Shown in pieces: positions 21,207 through 29,460 of a DNA stretch of 64,000 bases. Source of the DNA: Rikenellaceae bacterium (GTDB lineage Bacteria > Bacteroidota > Bacteroidia > Bacteroidales > Rikenellaceae); the NCBI GenBank assembly GCA_015060045.1, contig SUZH01000005.1, positions 1 through 64,000 on the forward strand, given 5' to 3'. A program made the position numbers and the translations under genes. The notes beneath the pieces were generated by a model. The model did not search any database, was not told where the DNA came from, and saw only the letters and a program-made list of their open reading frames with translations. Numbering within the stretch: the stretch's first letter is position 1; each line of letters begins with the position of its first letter.

Positions 21207-23984
21207 ATGAAGAAATTCCTGCAAACAAATTGGCTGTATATCCTTTTCGGAGCCATACTTGGTGCAGTCGGCATGTACCCTGCCATTCGCGTCACAGCCA
21301 CCACCTGTGATTACCAGGCCTCCCCGCTCTTAATCGAGGAGGCCACGCCCCGTTTTGGTTGGGAGCTGGATGGTCGCAAGGGGACGATGCAGTCGGCCTA
21401 TGCCATTGAGGTAGAGGACGAGACGGGTGCTTTGGTATGGGAAAGCGGCAAGGTGGAGAGCGATCAGAGCCAGCTGATTCCCTACATGGGGGCCGAGCTC
21501 AATCCGCTCTGTCGCTATCGCTGGCGCGTGCGTGTCTGGAACGAGAAGGATAAGGCTTCGCGTTGGAGCGACTACGCCTCGTTTGGCACAGCACCCACCA
21601 CCGAGTGGCTCGAAGAGGCTCGATGGATTGGAGCCATCACCTATGCCGATGCCCGCATGCCCGAGGGACGCAAATTCCACGGCGGCGAGCTGAAGAAACC
21701 CGAGGTGCGTGCCGCCTGGGAGGCGGTCGATTCGTTGGCTTGGCGTTCGATCCTCGTGCGCAAGGAGTTCACCGCTCCGAAACGCATCGCCGAAGCAACC
21801 GCCTATGTCTGCGGCTTGGGCCACTATGAACTCTCGATCAACGGTCAAAAGGTGGGCGACGGGGAGTTCACTCCTCTTTGGAGCGACTACCACAAAACGG
21901 TCTATTACAACGCATTCGACGTAACCAAGCAACTCAAAAAGGGCGAAAACGCCCTCGGCATGCTGCTCGGCAACGGTTTCTACAACATTGCCGATCGCTC
22001 GCGCTACCGCAAGCTCCAGATCGGCTTCGGCCCCGAGACCATGCTGCTGCGTCTCCGCATCCGTTACACGGATGGCACGGAGGAGGTAGTAACATCCGAC
22101 AACTCTTGGCGCTACGACCTCAGCCCGATCACCTTCAACACGATCTACGGCGGCGAGGATTACGACGCCCGCCTCGAGCAAACGGGTTGGGACGAGGCCG
22201 GTTTTGACGACTCGGCTTGGCGCCCCGTGGTGGTACAGGAGGCTCCGCGAGGAGCACTCGCTCCGCAACAAGCACCGGCGGTGAAGATCATGAAGCGCTA
22301 CGGCGTGAAGGAGGTGCACAAGCTCACCCCCGAGGAGGTCGAAAAGGCAACTACGCAGACCAAGCGCACGGTTGATCCCTCGGCCCTCTTGCTCGATATG
22401 GGGCAGAATCTGGCGGGCTTCCCCGAGATTACGGTTTCGGGTGAGCGTGGTGCGAAAATCACGCTGGTCGTGGCCGAAGCTAAGACCGACTCAAACGCCA
22501 CGCAGCAGCGCCAGACAGGTCGTCAGCACTACTACACCTATATATTAAAGGGCGAAAAATCGGAGACCTGGCATCCGCGCTTCTCCTACTACGGCTTCCG
22601 CTACATCCTACTCGAGGGGGCGGTTTTGGCTGGCATGGAGAACCCCGACGGACTACCCGTTGTGGAGGCAATCAACTCCTGCTTTGTCCACTCCTCGGCC
22701 GAGGATGTAGCCTCGTTTGAGAGTGACAGCGAGGTCTTTAATGCCGCCCATATGTTGATTCACAACGCCGTACGCAGTAACATGCAGGCCGTATGGACCG
22801 ACTGCCCCCACCGCGAGAAGCTCGGTTGGCTGGAGCAGGTGCACCTCAACGGCCCGGGTCTGTTGTATAACTACAACCTGACGACCTACCTGCCGAAGGT
22901 GCTGCGCGACATCGCCGACTCGCAGCGCGAGGATGGTATGATTCCGACCACGGCGCCGAACTACGTCATCTTTGAGGGCCCGGGCATGGATGATTTTGCC
23001 GACTCGCCCGAGTGGAGCATCACCTCCGTCATGGCCCCCTTCATGTACTACGAGACCTATGGCGACGACCGCCTGATTCGGGAGTTCTACCCCACGATGC
23101 GCCGCTGGGTGAATTACCTCACGTCGCGCGCGGAGGGTCATCTGATCGACTTCGGCCTGGGTGATTGGTACGACTACGGCGACTTCCGTGCCGGATTCTC
23201 GCGCAACACCCCCGTCGGACTCGTTGCCTCGGCACACTACTACATGGCCGCGCTGTACCTCTCGCGCGCAGCCGCCCTGGTGGGTGAAACGGCCGATTGC
23301 ACCCAATACCTGCAACTCGCCCAAGCCATCAAGGAGGCCTTCAACGCCAAATACCTCGACCTCGAAACCAACCAATACGGCACGGGAAGCCAATGCAGCA
23401 ACGCCCTGCCGCTGTTCCTTGAGTTGGTACCCGAGGATCGTCGCTCGGCCGTACTGGAGAATCTCGTAGCTGATATCAAGGCTCATGGCACCCGCCTCAC
23501 GACGGGCGATGTGGGTAATCGCTACCTCTTCCAGACGCTGGCTCGCAACGGATTGAACGAACTGATGTGTGAGATGCACAACCACTGGGAGGCTCCGGGT
23601 TACGGATTCCAGCTCCAATACGGCGCAACGACCCTCACCGAGCAGTGGGATCCCCGCCAGGGTTCGTCGTGGAACCACTTCATGATGGGGCAGATCGACG
23701 AGTGGCTCTTCCGTTCGCTCCTCGGCATCCAGCCCGACCCGAACGGCCGAGGTTACCAACAGCTGACCATCGCCCCCAATCCGGTGGGTGATCTGAAATG
23801 GGCCAAAGGCTCGGTGCAGACCCTCTACGGCGAGGTGGCTGTTGCCTGGGCGCGCACCGATGAGGGTCGCTTTACGCTCGATGTAACCATTCCCGCCAAC
23901 TGCCGCGCTTCGGTGCTCCTGCCCAACGCAACGACGCCGACCGAGCTGTTGTCCGGACACCATACCCTGACTCAAAAGTTATAA
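21207..23984 (+). CDS. GH78 alpha-L-rhamnosidase, exported
   Basis: Predicted alpha-L-rhamnosidase of 925 residues, starting 3 bp after the previous stop. A hydrophobic N-terminus (about 8-26) acts as signal peptide or anchor. Fibronectin-like and beta-sandwich domains (about 30-490) precede the (alpha/alpha)6 catalytic barrel (about 500-830) and a short C-terminal beta-sandwich. The GH78 acid region reads DCPHREKLGW with D532 and E537, followed by E543. GLGDWYDYG and the late EQWDPRQGSSWNH segment are further family signatures. This is one of three GH78 enzymes in the locus. RG-II has rhamnose in chains A, B and C, so several specificities are needed. Its exact linkage cannot be read from sequence. 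Confidence 0.9.
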   Translation: MKKFLQTNWLYILFGAILGAVGMYPAIRVTATTCDYQASPLLIEEATPRFGWELDGRKGTMQSAYAIEVEDETGALVWESGKVESDQSQLIPYMGAELNPLCRYRWRVRVWNEKDKASRWSDYASFGTAPTTEWLEEARWIGAITYADARMPEGRKFHGGELKKPEVRAAWEAVDSLAWRSILVRKEFTAPKRIAEATAYVCGLGHYELSINGQKVGDGEFTPLWSDYHKTVYYNAFDVTKQLKKGENALGMLLGNGFYNIADRSRYRKLQIGFGPETMLLRLRIRYTDGTEEVVTSDNSWRYDLSPITFNTIYGGEDYDARLEQTGWDEAGFDDSAWRPVVVQEAPRGALAPQQAPAVKIMKRYGVKEVHKLTPEEVEKATTQTKRTVDPSALLLDMGQNLAGFPEITVSGERGAKITLVVAEAKTDSNATQQRQTGRQHYYTYILKGEKSETWHPRFSYYGFRYILLEGAVLAGMENPDGLPVVEAINSCFVHSSAEDVASFESDSEVFNAAHMLIHNAVRSNMQAVWTDCPHREKLGWLEQVHLNGPGLLYNYNLTTYLPKVLRDIADSQREDGMIPTTAPNYVIFEGPGMDDFADSPEWSITSVMAPFMYYETYGDDRLIREFYPTMRRWVNYLTSRAEGHLIDFGLGDWYDYGDFRAGFSRNTPVGLVASAHYYMAALYLSRAAALVGETADCTQYLQLAQAIKEAFNAKYLDLETNQYGTGSQCSNALPLFLELVPEDRRSAVLENLVADIKAHGTRLTTGDVGNRYLFQTLARNGLNELMCEMHNHWEAPGYGFQLQYGATTLTEQWDPRQGSSWNHFMMGQIDEWLFRSLLGIQPDPNGRGYQQLTIAPNPVGDLKWAKGSVQTLYGEVAVAWARTDEGRFTLDVTIPANCRASVLLPNATTPTELLSGHHTLTQKL

Positions 23985-23987
23985 CGC

Positions 23988-25382
23988 ATGAAACGTTTTG
24001 TCATCCTGCTGCTGTTGCTGAGCTTGTTCGTGCCTGCACAGGCTCAATACAACTACGAGGCGACGCATCGCAAATCGCTCGATCAGGTGATCCGCGAACT
24101 CTCGGCCCGTTTTGAGACCCGCCTCAAGGTGGAGGTGGACACGGTCGGCAAGTGGGTTCCGCAGGCCGATTCGCGCATCCGTCCCTACTCAATCGAGGCT
24201 TCGCTCAACAACGTCTTGACGCTCTTTAACTACAAGTTCGTCAAGCAGAACGACCACTACTACAAGATCAAGCCCTATGAGCCGCATCGTCGCCTGCCCG
24301 AGGAGGGCCGCCAGCTGATTGACTACCTCACCGCTACCCACTATCAAACGCTTGAATCGGCCACCACGCGCCTCAAGCAGGTGCATGAGGAGGTCAGTGC
24401 CTGGATCAATCGTGAGATTCACGAACTGCGCGTCCTGACGGTGCAGGATGCCGAACCGATTTTGGGCAAAAAGCGTAAATACAACGGCTACACGGTACAG
24501 AACTTCCGCATCGAGACCCTCCCCGGCCTCTACCTCTGCGGCTCGATCTATGCTCCGGCGAAGAAACTCAAGGAGGGGGAGCGCCTGCCCGTCATCCTCT
24601 CGCCCGACGGCCACACGCCGCGCTATATCGACGACACGCAGTTGCGCCTGGCTGCCTGGGCCCGCATGGGTGCCGTGGCCGTGGGTTACGACCTGGTGGG
24701 CTACGGCGAGTCGGCCCTGCAACTCGGCGAGAAGGTTCACCACTCGGTGTTGGCGCAGCAGATGCAGTGGATGAATACGCGAATTCTCCTCGAGTGGATG
24801 CTCTCGCGCGATGACATCGACCCGACGCGTGTAGGCCTTTGCGGTGCATCGGGCGGTGGCACGCAGACGATGCAGATGGGTATTGATGAGCGTTTTACGG
24901 CCATCTGCCCCGTCATCAGCCTCTCCTCCTATTTCGACGGTGGTTGCCCGTGCGAGAGCGCCATCTATCTGCCCGCAGCGGCCGGCGGCACCTGCAATGC
25001 CGAACTGTCAGCCGTACACGCACCGCGCCCGTTGGGCGTGGTGTCGGACGGCAAGGATTGGACAGCCCACGTTCCCGAGATCGAGGGGCCGTTTCTGCAA
25101 CAGATCTACCGACTCCACGGTGCCGAGGATAACCTCTTCTGCTACCACTTCCCCGCGGAGGGACACGACTTCGGCTACAACAAACGCCAAGCCGTCTACG
25201 ACTTCTTTGCCCACGTCTTCCAACTCGACCGCGAGCGAGGCGACGAGACGAAGCTGACCATCGAGCCGATCGAGGAGCTGCTGCTCTTCGGCAAAGGTGG
25301 CAAGAACCTGCCTGCCGAGGCGGTTCGCTCCGTCGAGGACCTTCCGCGTTACGCCCGCGAGCGCGCTATACCACTGAAATAA
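23988..25382 (+). CDS. STN-like domain + alpha/beta-hydrolase esterase (BT1017-type pectin methylesterase)
   Basis: Secreted 464-residue esterase. Signal peptide 1-20. Residues about 23-95 resemble the short STN domain of secretins and TonB-dependent receptors (KSLDQVIRELS, then RIRPYSIEASL). Residues about 160-440 form an alpha/beta-hydrolase with nucleophile S288 in GASGGG and a candidate histidine H393 in EGHDFG. Paired cysteines FDGGCPCES lie between. From memory, BT1017 of B. thetaiotaomicron, an alpha/beta-hydrolase, is a pectin methylesterase acting on RG-II, and this looks like the same type. It starts 3 bp after the GH78 stop. A related longer paralogue follows 25 bp later. Methylesterase specificity is inferred; acetyl esterase is the alternative. 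Confidence 0.72.
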   Translation: MKRFVILLLLLSLFVPAQAQYNYEATHRKSLDQVIRELSARFETRLKVEVDTVGKWVPQADSRIRPYSIEASLNNVLTLFNYKFVKQNDHYYKIKPYEPHRRLPEEGRQLIDYLTATHYQTLESATTRLKQVHEEVSAWINREIHELRVLTVQDAEPILGKKRKYNGYTVQNFRIETLPGLYLCGSIYAPAKKLKEGERLPVILSPDGHTPRYIDDTQLRLAAWARMGAVAVGYDLVGYGESALQLGEKVHHSVLAQQMQWMNTRILLEWMLSRDDIDPTRVGLCGASGGGTQTMQMGIDERFTAICPVISLSSYFDGGCPCESAIYLPAAAGGTCNAELSAVHAPRPLGVVSDGKDWTAHVPEIEGPFLQQIYRLHGAEDNLFCYHFPAEGHDFGYNKRQAVYDFFAHVFQLDRERGDETKLTIEPIEELLLFGKGGKNLPAEAVRSVEDLPRYARERAIPLK

Positions 25383-25407
25383 ACAGCTTTGAGCATAACC
25401 TAAAACT

Positions 25408-27951
25408 ATGAAAAAACTGATTCTTTTGCTCCTCCTGGTCGGCACGTCGCTGATCGCCGAGGCACAAAACCGTTACGAAGATCGTTTTACCCGTCCGTTG
25501 GACGAGGTATTGAAGGAGGTCGCCGAACGCTTTGATGTCAAACTCGACATCGACGCTCCCATTGAGGGGCTGCAAGTCCCCTATGCCGATTTCCGCATCC
25601 GTCCCTACTCGATCGACGAGACCCTTTCGATGTTGCTCTACCCCTTCGATTTGACCTACGCGCCGACGGGGGAGAAGCGCTACGGCATTAAGCCCTTCGA
25701 GTACTACCGCCGTACGCCGGCCGATGGAAAGAAGATGGTCGATTACCTCCTCACGCTCTACACCGACCGCGAGGCCTTTGAGAAGCGTGCCGAGGTGATT
25801 CGCCGCGAGGCACGCGAGAAGTTGGAGGTGGACAAGATTCTCCCGCAGCGCGTCGAGCCGAAACCCATTCTCTCAAAAGTGCGCAAGTATGACGGCTACA
25901 CGGTAACGAACTTTGCCCTGGAGACCCTGCCCGGTCTCTATGTCTGCGGTTCGATCTACGCCCCCGCCAAGAAGGGCGTTTATCCCGTGATTCTCTGCCC
26001 CGTGGGCCACTTCAACGAAGGCCGCTATCGTCAGGATCAGCAGCTCCGCATGGCTACTTTTGCCCGCATGGGCGCTATCGCCGTAGATTATGACATGTTT
26101 GGCTATGCCGAGTCCGAATTGCAGGTCTCGACGGCTGCTCACCGCACCCCCTATGGCGGTACGATCCAGCTTATGAACGGCATCTCGATCCTCGATTATA
26201 TGGCTACGCGATCGGACGTCGATATGAAGCATGTTGGCGTTACGGGCGCTTCGGGCGGCGGTCAGCAGTCGGTAGTGCTGAGTGTGGTCGATGACCGCTT
26301 CACGGCACTCTGCCCCGTGGTTAGTCTCTCGTCGTGGTTCGACGGCGGTTGCCCCTGCGAAAGCGGTATGCCCATCACGATGGCAGCCGGCGGCACCTGC
26401 AATGCCGAAATGGCCGCTATCTTCGCACCGCGTCCGTTGTGCGTGATCTCCGACGGCAAGGATTGGACGAAGAGTGTTCCGACAGTTGAATATCCCTATC
26501 TGGAGAAGGTTTATGCCCTCTGCGGTGCAAGCGATCAACTCGAAAATGTACACCTCGCCACCGAGGGCCACGACTACGGCCCCTCGAAGCGTCAAGCCGC
26601 CTACGCCTTCTTCGGCAAGCACTTCGGCCTCGACACATCGAAGATTGACGAGAGCAAAGTAACGGTTGTTCCCGCCGTGCAGCTCCATTCGTTTGGCAAG
26701 GCGGGCGAGCTGATGCCCGAGACGGCTATCCGTTCGGTGAATCAGTTGGCCACCTATTTTGGCAAGGATCGCGTACGCGCAGCGGCTGCCGACGAGTCGG
26801 TCTATCGTAAGGCGCAAGAGATGGTTGCCAAGCTCAACCTGCAGGACGAGCGCGCCATCGGTATCGCCACAACGGCCATCTACAACCACCGTCGCGCCGT
26901 GCGCGATTGGCACAACGCACACCCCTACACGATCATCCCCGAAGTGGATCCCGCCACGGGCAAAAAGCTCTCGAAGGTGGAGCGCGAGATGCTGGCCGAC
27001 CGCACGATTCCGATCAAGGAGCGTAACCGCCTGATGAAGGATCTGAAGAGCGTCTTGACCGACGAGCAGATCGAGCAGGTACTCGATGAGTACACCGTGG
27101 GTAAGGTGGCCTTCACGATGCAGGGCTACCGCTCGATTGTGCCGAACATGACGGCCGAGGATGAGCAGGTACTCCTGGGCCACCTGAAGCAGGCCCGTAG
27201 CGAGGCGATCGACTGCAAGTCGATGAAGGCCATTTCGCAGGTATTCGAGATTTACAAAACGAAGTGCGAGCAGCACTTCAACGACACGGGTCGTCCGTGG
27301 CGTCAGCTCTTCAAGGCCTATGTCGATAAGCGCAATGCCGAGAAGAAAGCCCAGAAGGATGACGAGAAGTACATCGCCCGCTCAGAGGAGATTGTCGCTG
27401 CGCTGAAGCTCGATGAAAAACGTGCTGCTGCCGTGACGGAGCTTGTCAAGGCTCACCGCACGGCTGTGGTCGAGTGGCACAACGCCCACCCCTACACCTC
27501 CTACCCCGAGGTGGATGCCAAGACGGGGCGCAAGCTGAATGATGTAGAGCGTGAAATGCTCTCCGATCAGCAAATCCCCGCGTCGGTGCGCAAGACGCTC
27601 CTTAAGGGGCTGAAAAAGCAGGGTCTCACAAACGAGCAACTGATTCAGCTTTGGGATGGCTACACGATCGGCAAGGTCGATTTCACGATGAAGGGTTACT
27701 ACGCCATCATTCCCGACCTGACGGACAAAGAGGCCGCCGTGTTGCGTAAGTACCTCGAGCAGGCCCGTGAAGAGGCCCTTGAGTGCCGTCGCATGAAGGG
27801 TATTTCGCAGGTCTTCGAGGTCTACAAGACCAAGTGCGAGCAGTACCTGAATGCCAACGGCCGTGATTGGCGCGCCCTGTTCAAGGCCTACGTCGATAAG
27901 CGCAACGCCGAGAAGGCAGCCCAAAAAGCCGCCGCAGCAAAACAACAATAA
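25408..27951 (+). CDS. STN-like + alpha/beta-hydrolase + two DUF3826 repeats fusion
   Basis: An 847-residue secreted protein. Residues 1-445 are a paralogue of the preceding esterase: signal peptide, STN-like part about 23-95, nucleophile S282 in GASGGG, histidine H388 in EGHDYG, and the same FDGGCPCES. Residues about 465-650 and 655-840 are two copies of one helical repeat sharing WHNAHPYT, a (V/L)EREML segment, YTVGK or YTIGK, and a (A/G)ISQVFE segment. This matches my recollection of DUF3826, a domain common in pectin loci and usually encoded alone. The N-terminal half likely de-esterifies pectin. The repeats may bind the substrate or have an unknown activity. The fusion is the novel point; the DUF number should be verified. 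Confidence 0.7.
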   Translation: MKKLILLLLLVGTSLIAEAQNRYEDRFTRPLDEVLKEVAERFDVKLDIDAPIEGLQVPYADFRIRPYSIDETLSMLLYPFDLTYAPTGEKRYGIKPFEYYRRTPADGKKMVDYLLTLYTDREAFEKRAEVIRREAREKLEVDKILPQRVEPKPILSKVRKYDGYTVTNFALETLPGLYVCGSIYAPAKKGVYPVILCPVGHFNEGRYRQDQQLRMATFARMGAIAVDYDMFGYAESELQVSTAAHRTPYGGTIQLMNGISILDYMATRSDVDMKHVGVTGASGGGQQSVVLSVVDDRFTALCPVVSLSSWFDGGCPCESGMPITMAAGGTCNAEMAAIFAPRPLCVISDGKDWTKSVPTVEYPYLEKVYALCGASDQLENVHLATEGHDYGPSKRQAAYAFFGKHFGLDTSKIDESKVTVVPAVQLHSFGKAGELMPETAIRSVNQLATYFGKDRVRAAAADESVYRKAQEMVAKLNLQDERAIGIATTAIYNHRRAVRDWHNAHPYTIIPEVDPATGKKLSKVEREMLADRTIPIKERNRLMKDLKSVLTDEQIEQVLDEYTVGKVAFTMQGYRSIVPNMTAEDEQVLLGHLKQARSEAIDCKSMKAISQVFEIYKTKCEQHFNDTGRPWRQLFKAYVDKRNAEKKAQKDDEKYIARSEEIVAALKLDEKRAAAVTELVKAHRTAVVEWHNAHPYTSYPEVDAKTGRKLNDVEREMLSDQQIPASVRKTLLKGLKKQGLTNEQLIQLWDGYTIGKVDFTMKGYYAIIPDLTDKEAAVLRKYLEQAREEALECRRMKGISQVFEVYKTKCEQYLNANGRDWRALFKAYVDKRNAEKAAQKAAAAKQQ

Positions 27952-27997
27952 GCCAAAAAAACGAAAACCAATATAAACACAAAAAAATCAAACTTGT

Positions 27998-29431
27998 ATG
28001 AAAAAACTGATTGCAATCTTCAGCCTCGTAATCTTGGCTGTCAGCTGTGCTCCGCAGGCCGAGCAGGCTGAGAACCTCCTGCCGTGGGACAACGGCAAAC
28101 TCGTTGTGTCGGAGAACGGCCGTTTCCTCCAGCATGAGAACGGCACGCCCTTCTTCTGGTTGGGTGAGACGGGTTGGTTGCTGCCCGAGCGTCTGACGCG
28201 CGAGGAGGCCATCTACTACCTCGACGCTTGCGAGAAGGCCGGTTTCAACGTCGTACAGGTACAGACCATCAACGGTGTACCCGCTACGAACACTTACGGC
28301 AAGCTCTCGCACCCGAATGGTTACGACTTCTCGGTCATTGAGGCCGAGGGCGAGAATGGCTACTGGCAGAACATGGACTACATCATGGAGGAGGCCGGCA
28401 AGCGCGGCATCTACATTGGTATGGTCTGCATCTGGGGCGGTCTGGTGAAGAAGGGTCTGATGACTCCCGAGCAGGCCAAGGCCTACGGTGAGTTCCTGGC
28501 CAACCGTTACAAGGATACGCCGAACGTCATTTGGTTCATCGGTGGCGACATCAAGGGTGACGTGGAGACCGAGTCGTGGGAGACGCTGGCCCGCACCATC
28601 AAGTCGATCGACAAGAACCACCTGATGACCTTCCACCCCTTCGGTCGCACCTCGTCGGTTCGTTGGTTCCACAACGCCGAGTGGCTCGACTTCAACATGT
28701 TCCAGTCGGGTCACCGTCGTTACGACCAGACCCGCGGTGATGGTGACGACACGGCCCAGGCTTCGGTAGCCGAGGACAACTGGCGCTACGTAGAGGAGGG
28801 TCTGGCCCTTGAGCCGCAGAAGCCCATCCTCGATGGCGAGCCTTCGTATGAGGAGATCCCGCAGGGTCTGCACGATCCCTCGGAGCCCTGGTGGAAATCG
28901 TATGACGTACGTCGTTACGCCTATTGGTCGGTATTTGCCGGTTCGTTTGGCCACACCTATGGTCACAACTCGATCATGCAGATGCACAAGGGCGGTGAGA
29001 AGCCCGGTGGCTATGGCGCCATCAAGTCGTGGAAAGAGGGTCTGGAGGATCCCGGTTTCAACCAGATGCAGTACCTCAAGAAGCTGATCCTCACGTTCCC
29101 CTTCTTCGAGCGCGTGGGTGACCAGTCGGTGATTGCCGGTGAGCATGGTTTCCGCTACGATCGCGCCATTGCAACGCGCGGTGAGGACTACCTCTTGGTT
29201 TACACCTACACGAACAAGCCGATGCAGATCGACCTGCAGAAGATCTCGGGCGAGAAGAAGAACGTATGGTGGTATTCGCCCGTTGATGGTTCGCTGAAGT
29301 ATGTGGGCGAGCTGGAGAACGGCATCCACGAGTTCCAGGCCGAGGGTGAGGTAGGTCCCGCCAACGACCATGTACTGATTGCCGTTGATGCAGCGAAGAG
29401 CTACATCACGAAGGAGCAGCAGTCGCTCTAA
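27998..29431 (+). CDS. GH140 apiosidase-like lipoprotein (DUF4038)
   Basis: Predicted endo-apiosidase of 477 residues that would cut the apiose-galacturonic acid bond joining RG-II side chains A and B to the backbone. A lipoprotein signal ends at Cys17 (LAVSCAP). The TIM barrel (about 35-370) carries acidic residues at the expected strand ends: D184 in IGGDIKGD as likely acid/base (D187 close by) and E281 in DGEPSYE as likely nucleophile. A C-terminal beta-sandwich follows (about 385-470). WLGETGW near 54-60 and the DUF4038 pattern fit the GH140 family, described from RG-II-degrading Bacteroides. It sits in the rightward operon, 46 bp after the DUF3826 fusion. Families GH5-like and other DUF4038 proteins are the alternatives. 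Confidence 0.85.
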   Translation: MKKLIAIFSLVILAVSCAPQAEQAENLLPWDNGKLVVSENGRFLQHENGTPFFWLGETGWLLPERLTREEAIYYLDACEKAGFNVVQVQTINGVPATNTYGKLSHPNGYDFSVIEAEGENGYWQNMDYIMEEAGKRGIYIGMVCIWGGLVKKGLMTPEQAKAYGEFLANRYKDTPNVIWFIGGDIKGDVETESWETLARTIKSIDKNHLMTFHPFGRTSSVRWFHNAEWLDFNMFQSGHRRYDQTRGDGDDTAQASVAEDNWRYVEEGLALEPQKPILDGEPSYEEIPQGLHDPSEPWWKSYDVRRYAYWSVFAGSFGHTYGHNSIMQMHKGGEKPGGYGAIKSWKEGLEDPGFNQMQYLKKLILTFPFFERVGDQSVIAGEHGFRYDRAIATRGEDYLLVYTYTNKPMQIDLQKISGEKKNVWWYSPVDGSLKYVGELENGIHEFQAEGEVGPANDHVLIAVDAAKSYITKEQQSL

Positions 29432-29460
29432 AAGACCAAACACTTTTCGAACCAAAATCT

